DNA from: Lactarius indigo
Taxonomy: Eukaryota > Basidiomycota > Agaricomycetes > Russulales > Russulaceae
Length of the DNA: 64,000 bases
Direction: 5' to 3'
Assembly: GCA_025766275.1 (NCBI GenBank)
Contig: JAFKAC010000033.1
Location: forward strand, 527,501-591,500
The notes beneath the pieces are model-generated. The model saw only the letters and a list, made by a program, of their open reading frames with translations, searched no databases and was not told where the DNA came from. Positions 42,151 through 51,800 of this stretch are shown one piece after another; position 1 is the first letter of the stretch; every line of letters begins with the position of its first letter. A program made the position numbers and the translations under genes.

Positions 42151-45100
42151 CTAGAGTGCTTCGAAGTCCATCAGGTCATAGACATCGTTGTCTATATCGT
42201 TGGAGGGGGTGCTTTCGTGAGGGAGGGGGCAGCGGTGTTGGCGAAGGAAGTTGAAGGGGCCATGGGCCCCACACTTGCGACAATTTTCATACTTGGGGCA
42301 CTTGATTTCTTCGTGGCTGTTGCTGGTAAAACACTTGCCACACCACTGAGTGCGTTCTTCTGGGGCTGGCCAGAGGCACTGATAGGGGAAGTGGTCAGTG
42401 CTAGAACACCTCCAGCAGAACTTCTGTTTTTGAGGGCAGGCGAAGGAGAGGTGGTCTTCAGACTGACACCTGTAACAAAGTCGAATGGTGCCAGTCTCCT
42501 TCTTGTTGGCTCTGCGCTTGCGTCTCTTCTTCCTTTCTGCAGAGGGGCTAGGTCCTTCCGGTTCGTCGTGGAGTCTTGGCATGGAGTGGTAGCGAGGTGG
42601 AGCAGGGGCAGGAATGGGGTGGACTTCAAAGGGGTGAGTTTCTTCTTCCGGAGGAGGGGGGTGTAGTGCGAGCCATCGGTCTGCAATCCGGACATAGGCC
42701 TTGTGTTCTTGCAGCCTTCTTCGGGTACTGGTTAGTTGCATGTCCATGTTGAGGAGGTGCCTTTTGAGTGGCTCCATCGTCTTGTACAGGCCTTCAATCT
42801 CCTTTCGGAGGGCCTTCTGGTTTCGCAAGAGTCGGCGAGTCCTGGAGATTTCTGCTGTGAGGCGGTCATCTTTCAGGTCTTCTAGGACTTCATCGACTTG
42901 TCTGGCTGTGGGGGAAGCTTCGTCCAAGTTCTGCATCTGAGCTGGGGTGATGGGGGGAGCTGGATTGTGGGGGTCGTCGTCTCTGGGAAGGAGGAAAAGG
43001 GGGAGGCCATAGTGAGGGAGGTTCTTGCCCATGGTGCCGATGACATCTTCTTTGTTTTCACTGATCTTGATCCATTTGGCATCCTTTCGGATGTACGAGG
43101 TTGGGTCAGCGTCGTCAGGGATGAGGAAGTGGACATAGCGGCTGCTCCAGGGGTCATTCAAGAAGAAGGGGTAGCCAGGGTCGTCGTCTTCTTCAGCAGT
43201 GATGTGCATCCTCTCATAGTTAATGGGGAGTGCGTCCATGATTGGGTTGTTGGTTATTTCACTGAGATGAGCCATGGCCACTCTAGGGTCAGGGGGGGAG
43301 GTGATAGGTCGGTGTATCTCGGGAGTAGGGGGAGCTGTGTGTCCAGGAGGGGGAACGCGAAGGGCTATCCCTCCTCCTTCTGTTTCTATGACGCTGGGCA
43401 TGGTGGGATCGATGGGTTGTGGTTCCTGGATGAGGGAGGGCAAGGAAGGGGGTCGTGCTGGGAAGGGAGAATAGCCAGAGGAGGGTGTGACAGAGGGTGT
43501 TTCGTCAAAGGAGCCTCTTTCCATGGCACGAGCAACAAGACGTTCTACAGAGGAGGAGTGAGAGGGCATGGTGAGGAAGCTAGTGGGGAAGGTGGTTGCT
43601 GTTCGTACTGTTACTTCCTTTCGTTTTAACCATTGCTTTGCTCCTTCGCTTCTGGGGTTGCCTTCAAAGTGTTCCTGAATAAGTTCTGGGGCATTGAGGT
43701 TCTTTTCTGGTTCCCAGCTGTTGTGTGCATCGGAGTACCCCTTCCACTTGATTAGGAACTGTAACTGGTTCCTGTGGCGTCTTGTTTCTAGTATTTTCTC
43801 GACTTCCCACTCCTGTTCTCCATCTACTAGATCTGGGGGTGGTTCCGTAAAGTTCTTTCCATGTATGGGGGTTTCTTTGTATGGCATCAGGAGTGACGCA
43901 TGGAATACTGGGTGGATCCGCCACTGATGGGGGAGTTTCAGGGCATATGTGGTGGCGGAGATCTTCTTTGTGACCCTGAAGGGTCCATATCTTTTTGGGG
44001 CTAACTTGAAACTAGGGTGCGTTGTTTTCAAGTTCCTGGCATCCAGCCACACACTATCTCCTTCTGTGTGTTGTTCGAAGCGAGAGGATCCTTTGTAGAG
44101 TGACTGCGCATGGGTAATTGCTGCTTGGGCGGTCCTTCTGGCTTCCTGGATTCGCTCCAATCTCTCTTGTGTTCCTGGTACTGTGGTTGTTCTTTCTGGT
44201 TGGTGTATTCTTGGGATGTACCCAAGGATTAATTCGTAGGGTGCCTTTTTAGTGGTTGCGCTTGGCCAGGAGTTGTGGGTGTACTGTGCCAGTGGTAGTA
44301 GCTCCGTCCAATTGTCTTGTTGATGGTTTATGAACATTCGGAGGTACTGTTCTAACCACTGGTTTGTTCGCTCTGATTGTCCATCTGTTTGTGGGTGGTA
44401 TGCTGTGCTGATGTTTTGTTCTATGTCAAGCACTCTGCATAGTTCTTTGATGAACTTCGCTGTGAATCTGGGGTCTCTGTCGGAGATGACCCTTCTTGGT
44501 AGTCCATAGTGTGGCAGGACAGTTTTGGCATAGAGTTTTGCCACTCCTTCTGCGTCTATTGTTTCGCTGCATGGGATAAAGAAGGCTGCTTTGGAACAGT
44601 CATGATCCGTGATGGTGAGAATTGTGTCATTGTCTTCTGATTGGGGTAGCTTTGTGATAAAGTCTAGAGCGATGGTTTCAAAAGGGAGTGCTTCTGGGTT
44701 AGTCTTGATGGGGAATATCGGTGGTTTCGGGTTCCCAGGGAAGTTCTTATTTGATTGGCATGTGGCACAGCCCTTTACATATGCGGATATGTCGTCTTTC
44801 ATGTTTGGCCACCAAAAGTCTTGTGACACTAACCACAAGGTCTTTGTTATTCCGGGGTGTCCAGCTGTTTTTGTATCGTGAAACAGGGAAATTACCCCCC
44901 TCTTTAGCGGTGTGTTGTCCACAACCACCAGTTTGTCACCTCTCCACCAGTGTTTGCCCTGTTTTACTAGGTGGAAGGGGGCGGCCCACTCGTCCAGAGT
45001 GTCTTGGTGGTCTAATTGGTGTGCCATGACCCGGTCATCTATCCTTATGGAGAGAGCGGAGTTTGCGAAGATGGTTGGGGTCAGGACCACTACATCAGTG

Positions 45101-47034
45101 TTATCTCCTGTTCCGGTGTCGTGGTCAGGGCGTCTTGACAGGGCATCAGCATGGTTTTGGGGTCCGGGTTTGTGGTGAAGTTTGATGTGATAGTCCGCAA
45201 GTCTGGGGATGTAGCGCGCCACTCTCCTATTGATTTGTCGAGGGTGGCGATAATATTCTAGGTTTTTGTGGTCTGTAAAGACTGTGATTTCATGGGGGGA
45301 CCCTAAAAGAAGGTGTCTCCAGTGTTCCAGTCCTCTGATTACTGCCAGGAGTTCCCTGTCATGGATGTCATAGTTGCGCTCCGCTTCTGAAAATGATTTG
45401 GAGAAGTATCCCACAGCTTGTGGTTTGTTTCGGCTGTCTCTTTGTGTTAAGATTGCTCCTGTGGCGAAAGCGGAGGCATCTACTTCTAGTTCGAAAGGTT
45501 TGTCCATATCTGGTTGGCATAAGATGGGGTCTTTGCACACAAGCGTGATGAGAGCTTCTAAGGCTTCTGCTGCTTCTTTTGTCCATCTGAAGGGTCCTTC
45601 TGACGTCTTTATTGTGTTCATGATGGGTCTTGCTAAGTGAGCGAAGTTGGGGATGAAGGGTCGCTGATAACTTAGTGTTCCCAACACGCTTCTTGCTTGT
45701 TTGACTGACTTGATGTCTCTTGGCCAGTCTTTTAGTCCTTCTACCTTCTTTGGGTCGATTTTGATTTGAGACCCATCGATGACAATGCCTAGGTAGTGGA
45801 TCTTTCTTTGTTCGAACACACATTTCGACGCTTTAAGGAAATAAGATTCCTTTTCACAAATTTCCAGGAACTCGTGTACAATTTGTCTGTGGCGTTCTGT
45901 ATCTTCTTCTGTGGCTATCAGGACATCGTCCATGTACACAAATAGCTCTCTTGGGTATTTGTCCATAAGTGGTCGAAGTATTCTGCTCATGGTTCTTGCA
46001 AAGGTGGCTGGTGCATTTGTGAGGCCGAAGGTCATGACTCGAGGGATGAACAGCCCCCTTGGTGTCTTGAAGGCTGCCTTCCACTGGTCTTCCTCTTTTA
46101 TGCGGATGTTATGGTACCCCCATCTGATATCGAACTTTGAGAACAGTGTTTTCCCATTTAAGTTGGTTAGGATGTCGGAGATGAGAGGTAGTGGGTAAGT
46201 GTCTTTTATTGTCCAGGTGTTTAGGGGTCTGTAGTCCAGGATAGGGCGCAACCCTCCGTCTGTTTTCTTCCTGAAGAAGAAGGAGGAAGCATAGGGGGAG
46301 CTTCCTTCATAGATGTATCCCTTTGCTATGTTTTCGTCGAGATATGCCTTCAACTCCTTGTCTTCTTCTGGAGTCAAGGGGTAGATTTTGCAGTTGATCT
46401 TGTTGGGTGCATCTGGTCGCAATGTGATGGGATGGTCTTCTTCTCTTTCTGGGGGAAAGCGCCGTGCTTCTTCGTCTGAGAATACTTTGTTGTGGCGCTG
46501 GTATTCTTCTGGGATTGCAGTTTCTTTTACTGGGTCAAAGGTTGTTTTGGTTGCTGCCGCTTTCGCTTCTTGGTGTCGCTTTCTTCGGAAGCGGTACCCT
46601 CCTGTCAGGATGGTGACGGCTTCCCCTTTCAGCTCTTGTTTCTTCCAGTCTATGTCTGGGTTTTCGTGTTCAAACCAGGGGTATCCAAAGATCATTCTGT
46701 CTTCCCCTAGGCTAGTTACGAAAAACTGGAAAGGAGTTTCTTCTTCCCCTCTTTTTATCCATAGCTGGCATGTTTCTGTCATGGTGCCATCTTTGTTTAG
46801 CGATCCATCTACATTCCGGACCAATCTGGGTGGTTTCAGAGGAGTGGTTCCTAGTCCAAGTTTTTGGATTAGGTTTCGGTCGATTAGGTTGTCTGTTGCA
46901 CCGCTGTCCAGCAGCACATTTATGCGAGCTTCTTTGTAGTAAAGGCGAACGAGGACTTTGATTGTCATAGCACTATCGCGAACACTATACATTGAATTGG
47001 CCTCCCTGTCAGCTCTCACAGGTCGGCATCGCAA
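42151..47034 (-). CDS. Element B pol, intact, 1627 codons, with C-terminal zinc knuckles
   Basis: Minus strand; pol frame entered by -1 shift from gag. Protease 'INVLLDSGATDNLIDRN' (about residue 40); RT with 'FVYMDDVLIATEED' (about 370); RNase H 'FELEVDASAFATGAILTQ'; integrase 'LFHDTKTAGHPGITKT', 'CATCQSNKN' and core 'LDFITKLPQSEDNDT'; 'DGQSERTNQWLEQYLRMF'; chromodomain 'VEKILETRRHRNQLQFLIKW' (about 1080-1125). About 500 further residues follow: 'YVHFLIPDDADP', 'LPHYGLPLFLLPRD', coiled-coil 'DRLTAEISRTRRLLRNQKAL', a basic stretch, then knuckles 'CYRCQSEDHLSFAC', 'CWRCSSTDHFPYQC' and two looser Cys/His clusters near the end. All catalytic motifs look sound. The C-terminal knuckles are unusual for pol. 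Confidence 0.93.
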   Translation of the reverse strand: MRCRPVRADREANSMYSVRDSAMTIKVLVRLYYKEARINVLLDSGATDNLIDRNLIQKLGLGTTPLKPPRLVRNVDGSLNKDGTMTETCQLWIKRGEEETPFQFFVTSLGEDRMIFGYPWFEHENPDIDWKKQELKGEAVTILTGGYRFRRKRHQEAKAAATKTTFDPVKETAIPEEYQRHNKVFSDEEARRFPPEREEDHPITLRPDAPNKINCKIYPLTPEEDKELKAYLDENIAKGYIYEGSSPYASSFFFRKKTDGGLRPILDYRPLNTWTIKDTYPLPLISDILTNLNGKTLFSKFDIRWGYHNIRIKEEDQWKAAFKTPRGLFIPRVMTFGLTNAPATFARTMSRILRPLMDKYPRELFVYMDDVLIATEEDTERHRQIVHEFLEICEKESYFLKASKCVFEQRKIHYLGIVIDGSQIKIDPKKVEGLKDWPRDIKSVKQARSVLGTLSYQRPFIPNFAHLARPIMNTIKTSEGPFRWTKEAAEALEALITLVCKDPILCQPDMDKPFELEVDASAFATGAILTQRDSRNKPQAVGYFSKSFSEAERNYDIHDRELLAVIRGLEHWRHLLLGSPHEITVFTDHKNLEYYRHPRQINRRVARYIPRLADYHIKLHHKPGPQNHADALSRRPDHDTGTGDNTDVVVLTPTIFANSALSIRIDDRVMAHQLDHQDTLDEWAAPFHLVKQGKHWWRGDKLVVVDNTPLKRGVISLFHDTKTAGHPGITKTLWLVSQDFWWPNMKDDISAYVKGCATCQSNKNFPGNPKPPIFPIKTNPEALPFETIALDFITKLPQSEDNDTILTITDHDCSKAAFFIPCSETIDAEGVAKLYAKTVLPHYGLPRRVISDRDPRFTAKFIKELCRVLDIEQNISTAYHPQTDGQSERTNQWLEQYLRMFINHQQDNWTELLPLAQYTHNSWPSATTKKAPYELILGYIPRIHQPERTTTVPGTQERLERIQEARRTAQAAITHAQSLYKGSSRFEQHTEGDSVWLDARNLKTTHPSFKLAPKRYGPFRVTKKISATTYALKLPHQWRIHPVFHASLLMPYKETPIHGKNFTEPPPDLVDGEQEWEVEKILETRRHRNQLQFLIKWKGYSDAHNSWEPEKNLNAPELIQEHFEGNPRSEGAKQWLKRKEVTVRTATTFPTSFLTMPSHSSSVERLVARAMERGSFDETPSVTPSSGYSPFPARPPSLPSLIQEPQPIDPTMPSVIETEGGGIALRVPPPGHTAPPTPEIHRPITSPPDPRVAMAHLSEITNNPIMDALPINYERMHITAEEDDDPGYPFFLNDPWSSRYVHFLIPDDADPTSYIRKDAKWIKISENKEDVIGTMGKNLPHYGLPLFLLPRDDDPHNPAPPITPAQMQNLDEASPTARQVDEVLEDLKDDRLTAEISRTRRLLRNQKALRKEIEGLYKTMEPLKRHLLNMDMQLTSTRRRLQEHKAYVRIADRWLALHPPPPEEETHPFEVHPIPAPAPPRYHSMPRLHDEPEGPSPSAERKKRRKRRANKKETGTIRLCYRCQSEDHLSFACPQKQKFCWRCSSTDHFPYQCLWPAPEERTQWCGKCFTSNSHEEIKCPKYENCRKCGAHGPFNFLRQHRCPLPHESTPSNDIDNDVYDLMDFEAL

Positions 47035-47949
47035 AAATCCTGATCTAAGGCATAGTAGCGTCTCTTTTCGTCCTCAGTCATGCCTTGGACGAGTGCATGG
47101 GCTTGTCGGACTTTATCTTCGGTTGTGGTAGCAGCCACTGATGAGGTGCTTGCTTCTGGGGTGTATGGGGGTGCAGTGTCCGCTTCTTGAGTGTCTGTGG
47201 CTCTGGCTTTGGTTTGGTTGGTGGTGTTTTGTCGTTGACAGTTCTTAGCCATGTGTCCTTGCTGTCTGCATTTGAAGCAGCGTCCTTCTTTCATGAGGGC
47301 TTTCTTTTCTTCTTCAGTAAGCTTCTTAAAGGGGGTGGAGGTGGTAGCATCTACATCCATCGCATTTGGGTCTCTCTTTGGTCGTCCTTGGTGGACATTC
47401 TGGGTTGGCCCTGGGTTTCTATTCCCTGGTCTGGCTTTTAGTAACTTCCAGCGTTGGTGTTCTGCTCTGGCAGCGGTTTGCCACTCGTCCATGGTGTTTG
47501 GGATGGTGGTTCGCATAAGGCAAGCACGATACAGTCCTGTGGGTAGTCCTCTTTTGAAGAATTCCACCGTTCCAGGGGCATCTCTTGCCCATCCTGCTAT
47601 TCCTGCAAGGTGTTCGAAGTCGAGGATGTAACTGTCCAATGCTCCACCCTGCATCGTCAAACTGATGAGCTTCTGATAGGCTCTTTCTTTGTTTAGAGTG
47701 TCGGTCCAGTCTCTGTCAAAGGTGTCGAGAAAACTGTCCCAAAGATCTTTGCTGTTTTTGGTGAGGGCTTTGGTGGGGTCTGCTAGTGCCGCTTCCATGT
47801 CATCTTCGGTTTGGTTGACCCACAGCTGTACACCGGGTCCTTTGAACATTGTAAGGGCGAATAGTACTCGTGCATAAGGTTCTTTGATGAGTTCATTCTC
47901 GCTGTTTAACTTGATGTATCGTAGTAGTTCTCTTTTGAACTGACCACTC
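47016..47949 (-). pseudogene. Element B gag, distal part (capsid and nucleocapsid)
   Basis: Minus strand, continuing 55092-55844 across element E: '...PFTGDRT|ESGQFKRELLRYIKLN' restores the usual capsid start. Then 'LTMFKGPGVQLWVNQTEDDM', 'KDLWDSFLDTFDRDWTDTLN', 'LDSYILDFEHLAGIAGWARD', 'FFKRGLPTGLYRACLM', and the knuckle 'CFKCRQQGHMAKNC'. It stops at 47016. Overlap with pol is 19 nt, pol in the -1 frame; GAT TTT TGC at the overlap offers a T-run for slippage but not a canonical heptamer. Broken only by the insertion. Confidence 0.88.
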
Positions 47950-47954
47950 TCTGT

Positions 47955-48296
47955 TGTCACGCCCACGTGACATCACGGTCACGAAACGCGCCACGTCAAA
48001 TCGATTGCCAACGAATGTATTTCTTGCCAGCTGTCTCTGCCACGTATGATGATCTTTTGCCAGCTCATTAGTAGTTCGTAAACACCAGAAAATAGTCCCG
48101 AAAACCCCTAGTCTGTACGAGTATAAAGAGGTAGTCATAGAGTAGCATGTACTTTGTCTACTCTTCGTTTGAATCCAGATCGTTACCTTCTCACTTGCGT
48201 GCTCTTTGAGTACTCCAAGCAGCATCTTCTCCACTCGCGTAAAACACGAGCTCCGACTTCGCTCTCGTCACGGAACGGTCCGCTGGAACCGTGACA
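47955..48296 (+). repeat. Element E 5' LTR
   Basis: TGTCACGCCCACG to GGAACCGTGACA. Contains CACGTG and two CACG runs in U3. Confidence 0.95.
48122..48165 (+). promoter_or_regulatory. Element E promoter and self-primer segment
   Basis: TATAAA at 48122-48127; GTCTACTCTT at 48156-48165, 34 nt on, is the exact complement of 48298-48307 just inside the LTR. One base earlier (48155) would be the +33 position used in other families, but that base is mismatched. Confidence 0.72.
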
Positions 48297-48297
48297 T

Positions 48298-48307
48298 AAG
48301 AGTAGAC
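48298..48307 (+). other. Element E primer-binding site of self-priming type
   Basis: AAGAGTAGAC, one base after the LTR end; 10-nt complement of 48156-48165. Not tRNA-like (no TGG). Confidence 0.75.
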
Positions 48308-48325
48308 CCCCTACTCCATCGCTAG

Positions 48326-48808
48326 ACGACACAGCGCATAAGTGTCGTACGAACGAAACTGGCGGAAGCCCCGGACGGACAGTTCGCATACATCGAACCC
48401 GCGAACGACTTAAACGATAGTACCGAAAAACGACTGGTACTTAGGCGAACAGCACCCAACCTCACAGATCTTACGGTTAAAGGCCTCGTGTGGGAACACC
48501 ACAGAGGATACACACTCGAACGAACACCGGATCCGAGTCTCGACGTCGAATATTTCGAAAACGAAAACGCGTGGTACGAAGTACTACTTGATTACCCGGG
48601 CTGGGCGACATATAACAGCGCTCGCGTCGAACGACCACACGACTGGGGACTACGACTAAGGTCTGACGTTCAAACGATCCCAACTTACGACTGGAACACC
48701 CACCGATTAGCCGTTGCTTCGCTAAAACGAAAAGGAAAGCGTCGCTCACCACAACAACCCCCACCGTTTACAGCACTCCCATTTCCGACCGCAACTCCAC
48801 CCACTCCG
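48326..48808 (+). CDS. Element E Met-free N-terminal extension, in frame with gag-pol
   Basis: 161 codons from after TAG 48323-48325 to the first ATG at 48809, same frame as gag-pol and without a stop, so translation starting non-AUG would give a fused longer Gag. No ATG occurs in any frame from the inferred RNA start (48155) to 48808. The protein has 'DLTVKGLVWEHHRGYTLERT' and 'LDVEYFENENAWYEVLLDY', matching the W / (V/I)-E-(F/Y) / W spacing of F and A1/A2. GTG codons (48488 and others) are available but the start cannot be fixed from sequence. Confidence 0.55.
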
Positions 48809-51800
48809 ATGGCAAGTGGATCTGGTAGTACACCTTCGACGACAACGACCAATGGACCCCTCCAAGGAGGAGCGCCTACGTATTTTAATGGGGATAGAGC
48901 AAAAAGTGCTCAATTCCTACACGAATTCAATCAGTATCGACGAGTAAATCGGACGAACGAACGGATGGTGTCACCATACCAGCGAGTAGCCTTGGCGTTA
49001 ACCCTTATCCGGGGACCGGATGTAGAAAACTGGAATCAGTCACAGGATAAAAAGCTAGACGAGAAAATCAATCACGCCACGCACCCCGTAGCCGAAACCG
49101 ACGAACGACTGTGGGACGAGTTCGTTATTGATTTCAAAAACGCTTGGACGGACACCCTCAGCAAACAGACCGCGTATGCTAAACTCACCGCCCTATCAAT
49201 GAGCGGAGAGGCCATCGACGAATACATCGCCCGTTTCGAACAACTTGCTGAGGCTGCAGGGTGGGACATGACAGCCATTGGCACAGTCGACCTATTCCGG
49301 CGTGGTCTAAAGAAAGGACTCCTGGTCGCTTGTCTAAAACGAGGAGTTATGCCCGTCACAATGGACGACTGGAAAGTCGCGACACGAGAAGAAGTTCAGC
49401 GATTTCGCACAATCACCAATTGCGTAGCCGCCCTGGGAAAGGGAGCAGTACCACCGCCAAAACCAATCGTACCCCGTCCCGCTCCTCGAAACGACGTGAT
49501 ACCAATGGACGTAGATGCGGTCAATACCTTCACCCCTCGTCAGCGTACTCCTCAGGAACAGGCGGAATGGGAACGATGCAGAAAAGAAGGTCTCTGCTTC
49601 CGTTGCAAACAATCGGGGCATCTATCCCGCGATTGTCCCAAAAAACGGTTAGGTCCTAACCGAATCAACGAAGTCGCCACCGCGCCAGCATCACAACCGA
49701 CACCTCCCTCGGTACCAGTGTTAGACAAAACGACGTTGATGTCCGGACTATTGGGCCTATCAGGCGCCGATCGAAAGCAGATGATCTCGCAGATGCTTAT
49801 CGAAGTCGGGATCGACGACGACGACGACGACCTCGACGGAAATAGCACGACTGAGATTAACGTTCTATCATCAAATGACAGTACAACCCTCACCGTTCCT
49901 GTAGACGTAGAAGGAGAGGACCAAGTACCGGTACTGCTCGACTCTGGAGCATCGCAAAATTTCATCGATCCTGTCCTCGTCCGACGACTCGCGATGGCCA
50001 CGATTGACGTCCCCGCACGACAGGCATATAACGCGGATGGAACCCTTAATCAGACAGGTACAATTACCAAGGCGTGCCCCGTCACTTTCACCTGGGAAAA
50101 ACACGAATATAAAACCCACCTTTATGTCACCACGCTGGGCCGACCACGCATCATACTGGGCCACGCATGGTTCAAAGACACCAATCCCGACATCAACTGG
50201 TCGAAAAATCAGCTGCTTGGAGGGATTCGGCGACTCACTTATAGACGGTGCGGCGAAATCAACACCATTGCACAGCAGATGGCGGAGAAATTCGGTTCGA
50301 GCGGAGCAGAAACGCTGCCACCCCAGTACGAGCAATACGCCACTGTCTTTTCGGAAGAAGCCGCTAAACGATTCCCACCTGAACGAGTGGACGACCACGT
50401 GATTACCTTACTTCCAGACGCCCCGCCCACACTCCAATGCAAAATATATCCGTTAAACGCTAAGGAGATGGAGCACTTGGACGAATTCTTACGCGAACAC
50501 CTCGAGAAAGGATACATTCGCGAATCGAAGTCACATTACGCTTCGTCATTTTTCTTTTTAAAGAAAAAAGACGGTAAACTACGACCCGTCCAGGATTACA
50601 AACCACTGAATAAAATCACGGTCAGAGATACTTATCCGATCCCACTGATATCTAACATCCTGGACCGCTTGGCCGATAAAACCCTATTCACGAAGTTCGA
50701 CATCCGATGGGGATATAACAATATCCGTATCAAGGACGGCGACCAATGGAAGGCGGCATTCAAAACGCCCCGTGGACTGTTCGAACCGATGGTTATGTAT
50801 TTCGGACTTACGAATTCTCCAGCAACCTTCGTGCGCGCGATGAATCGAATCTTTCGCAACCTGCTCAATCAGCACCCCGCGGAGTTGTTCGTCTATATGG
50901 ACGATATACTAATCGCTACTACTCACGACGTCCACCGACACCGCATGATTGTTAACAAAGTCCTGCAGGTTCTCCTCGACGAGAGCTATTTCTTGAAGCT
51001 CTCTAAATGTGAATTCGAACGCACCGAAATCGACTACCTGGGTATGACCATCGCTGACGGAACGATTCGTATGGGTCAGGACAAAATATCTGGTCTACAC
51101 GACTGGCCACGCCACCTCACCACTGTCAAACAAGTACGCAGCGTCCTCGGCGTCCTGGGGTATCAACGACCCTTTATTCCGCGCTACGCACACCTTGCTC
51201 AGCCGCTTACACAACTTCTGCGAAAAGACGTCCCCTTTGAATGGACCACGACACATACGACAGCTCTCGATACCCTCATCTCCCTTGCTTGCTCACGACC
51301 CGCGCTGAAACAACCAGACGCGGATCTGCCCTACTCTCTTCAAACTGACGCCTCTCTGTACGCCATCGGCGCTATCCTCACACAACCGGATTCACGAAAT
51401 AAACATCAGGCAGTCGGGTATTTCTCCCAGGCATTTTCATCGGCCGAGCGAAACTATGATGTGTACGATCGCGAGTTCCTCGCTCTCGTTCGAGGCCTTG
51501 AACACTGGCGACACCTCTTAGTTGCCGCACGACACCCAGTCACCGTCTTCACTGACCACGCCAATCTTCTGCACTACCGCTCACCTCAGCACATCAACCG
51601 CCGCGTCGCGCGGTTGGTCAATATCCTTGCGGACTATGACCTCCGTCTTCGACATGTGCCCGGACCTTCCCTTCACGCTGACTCACTTTCCCGTCACCCA
51701 GCGCTCGTGCCGGCCACCGACGATAATACTGGCGTTGTCGTCCTACCGCCCGCCTACTTTCTCAACGCTGCCCGCGTTGTTTCTCTGGACGACCGATGCC

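Noticed and set aside
42124..42666. Long plus-strand frame opposite the end of element B pol
   Set aside because: Antisense shadow of an intact pol with recognisable motifs.
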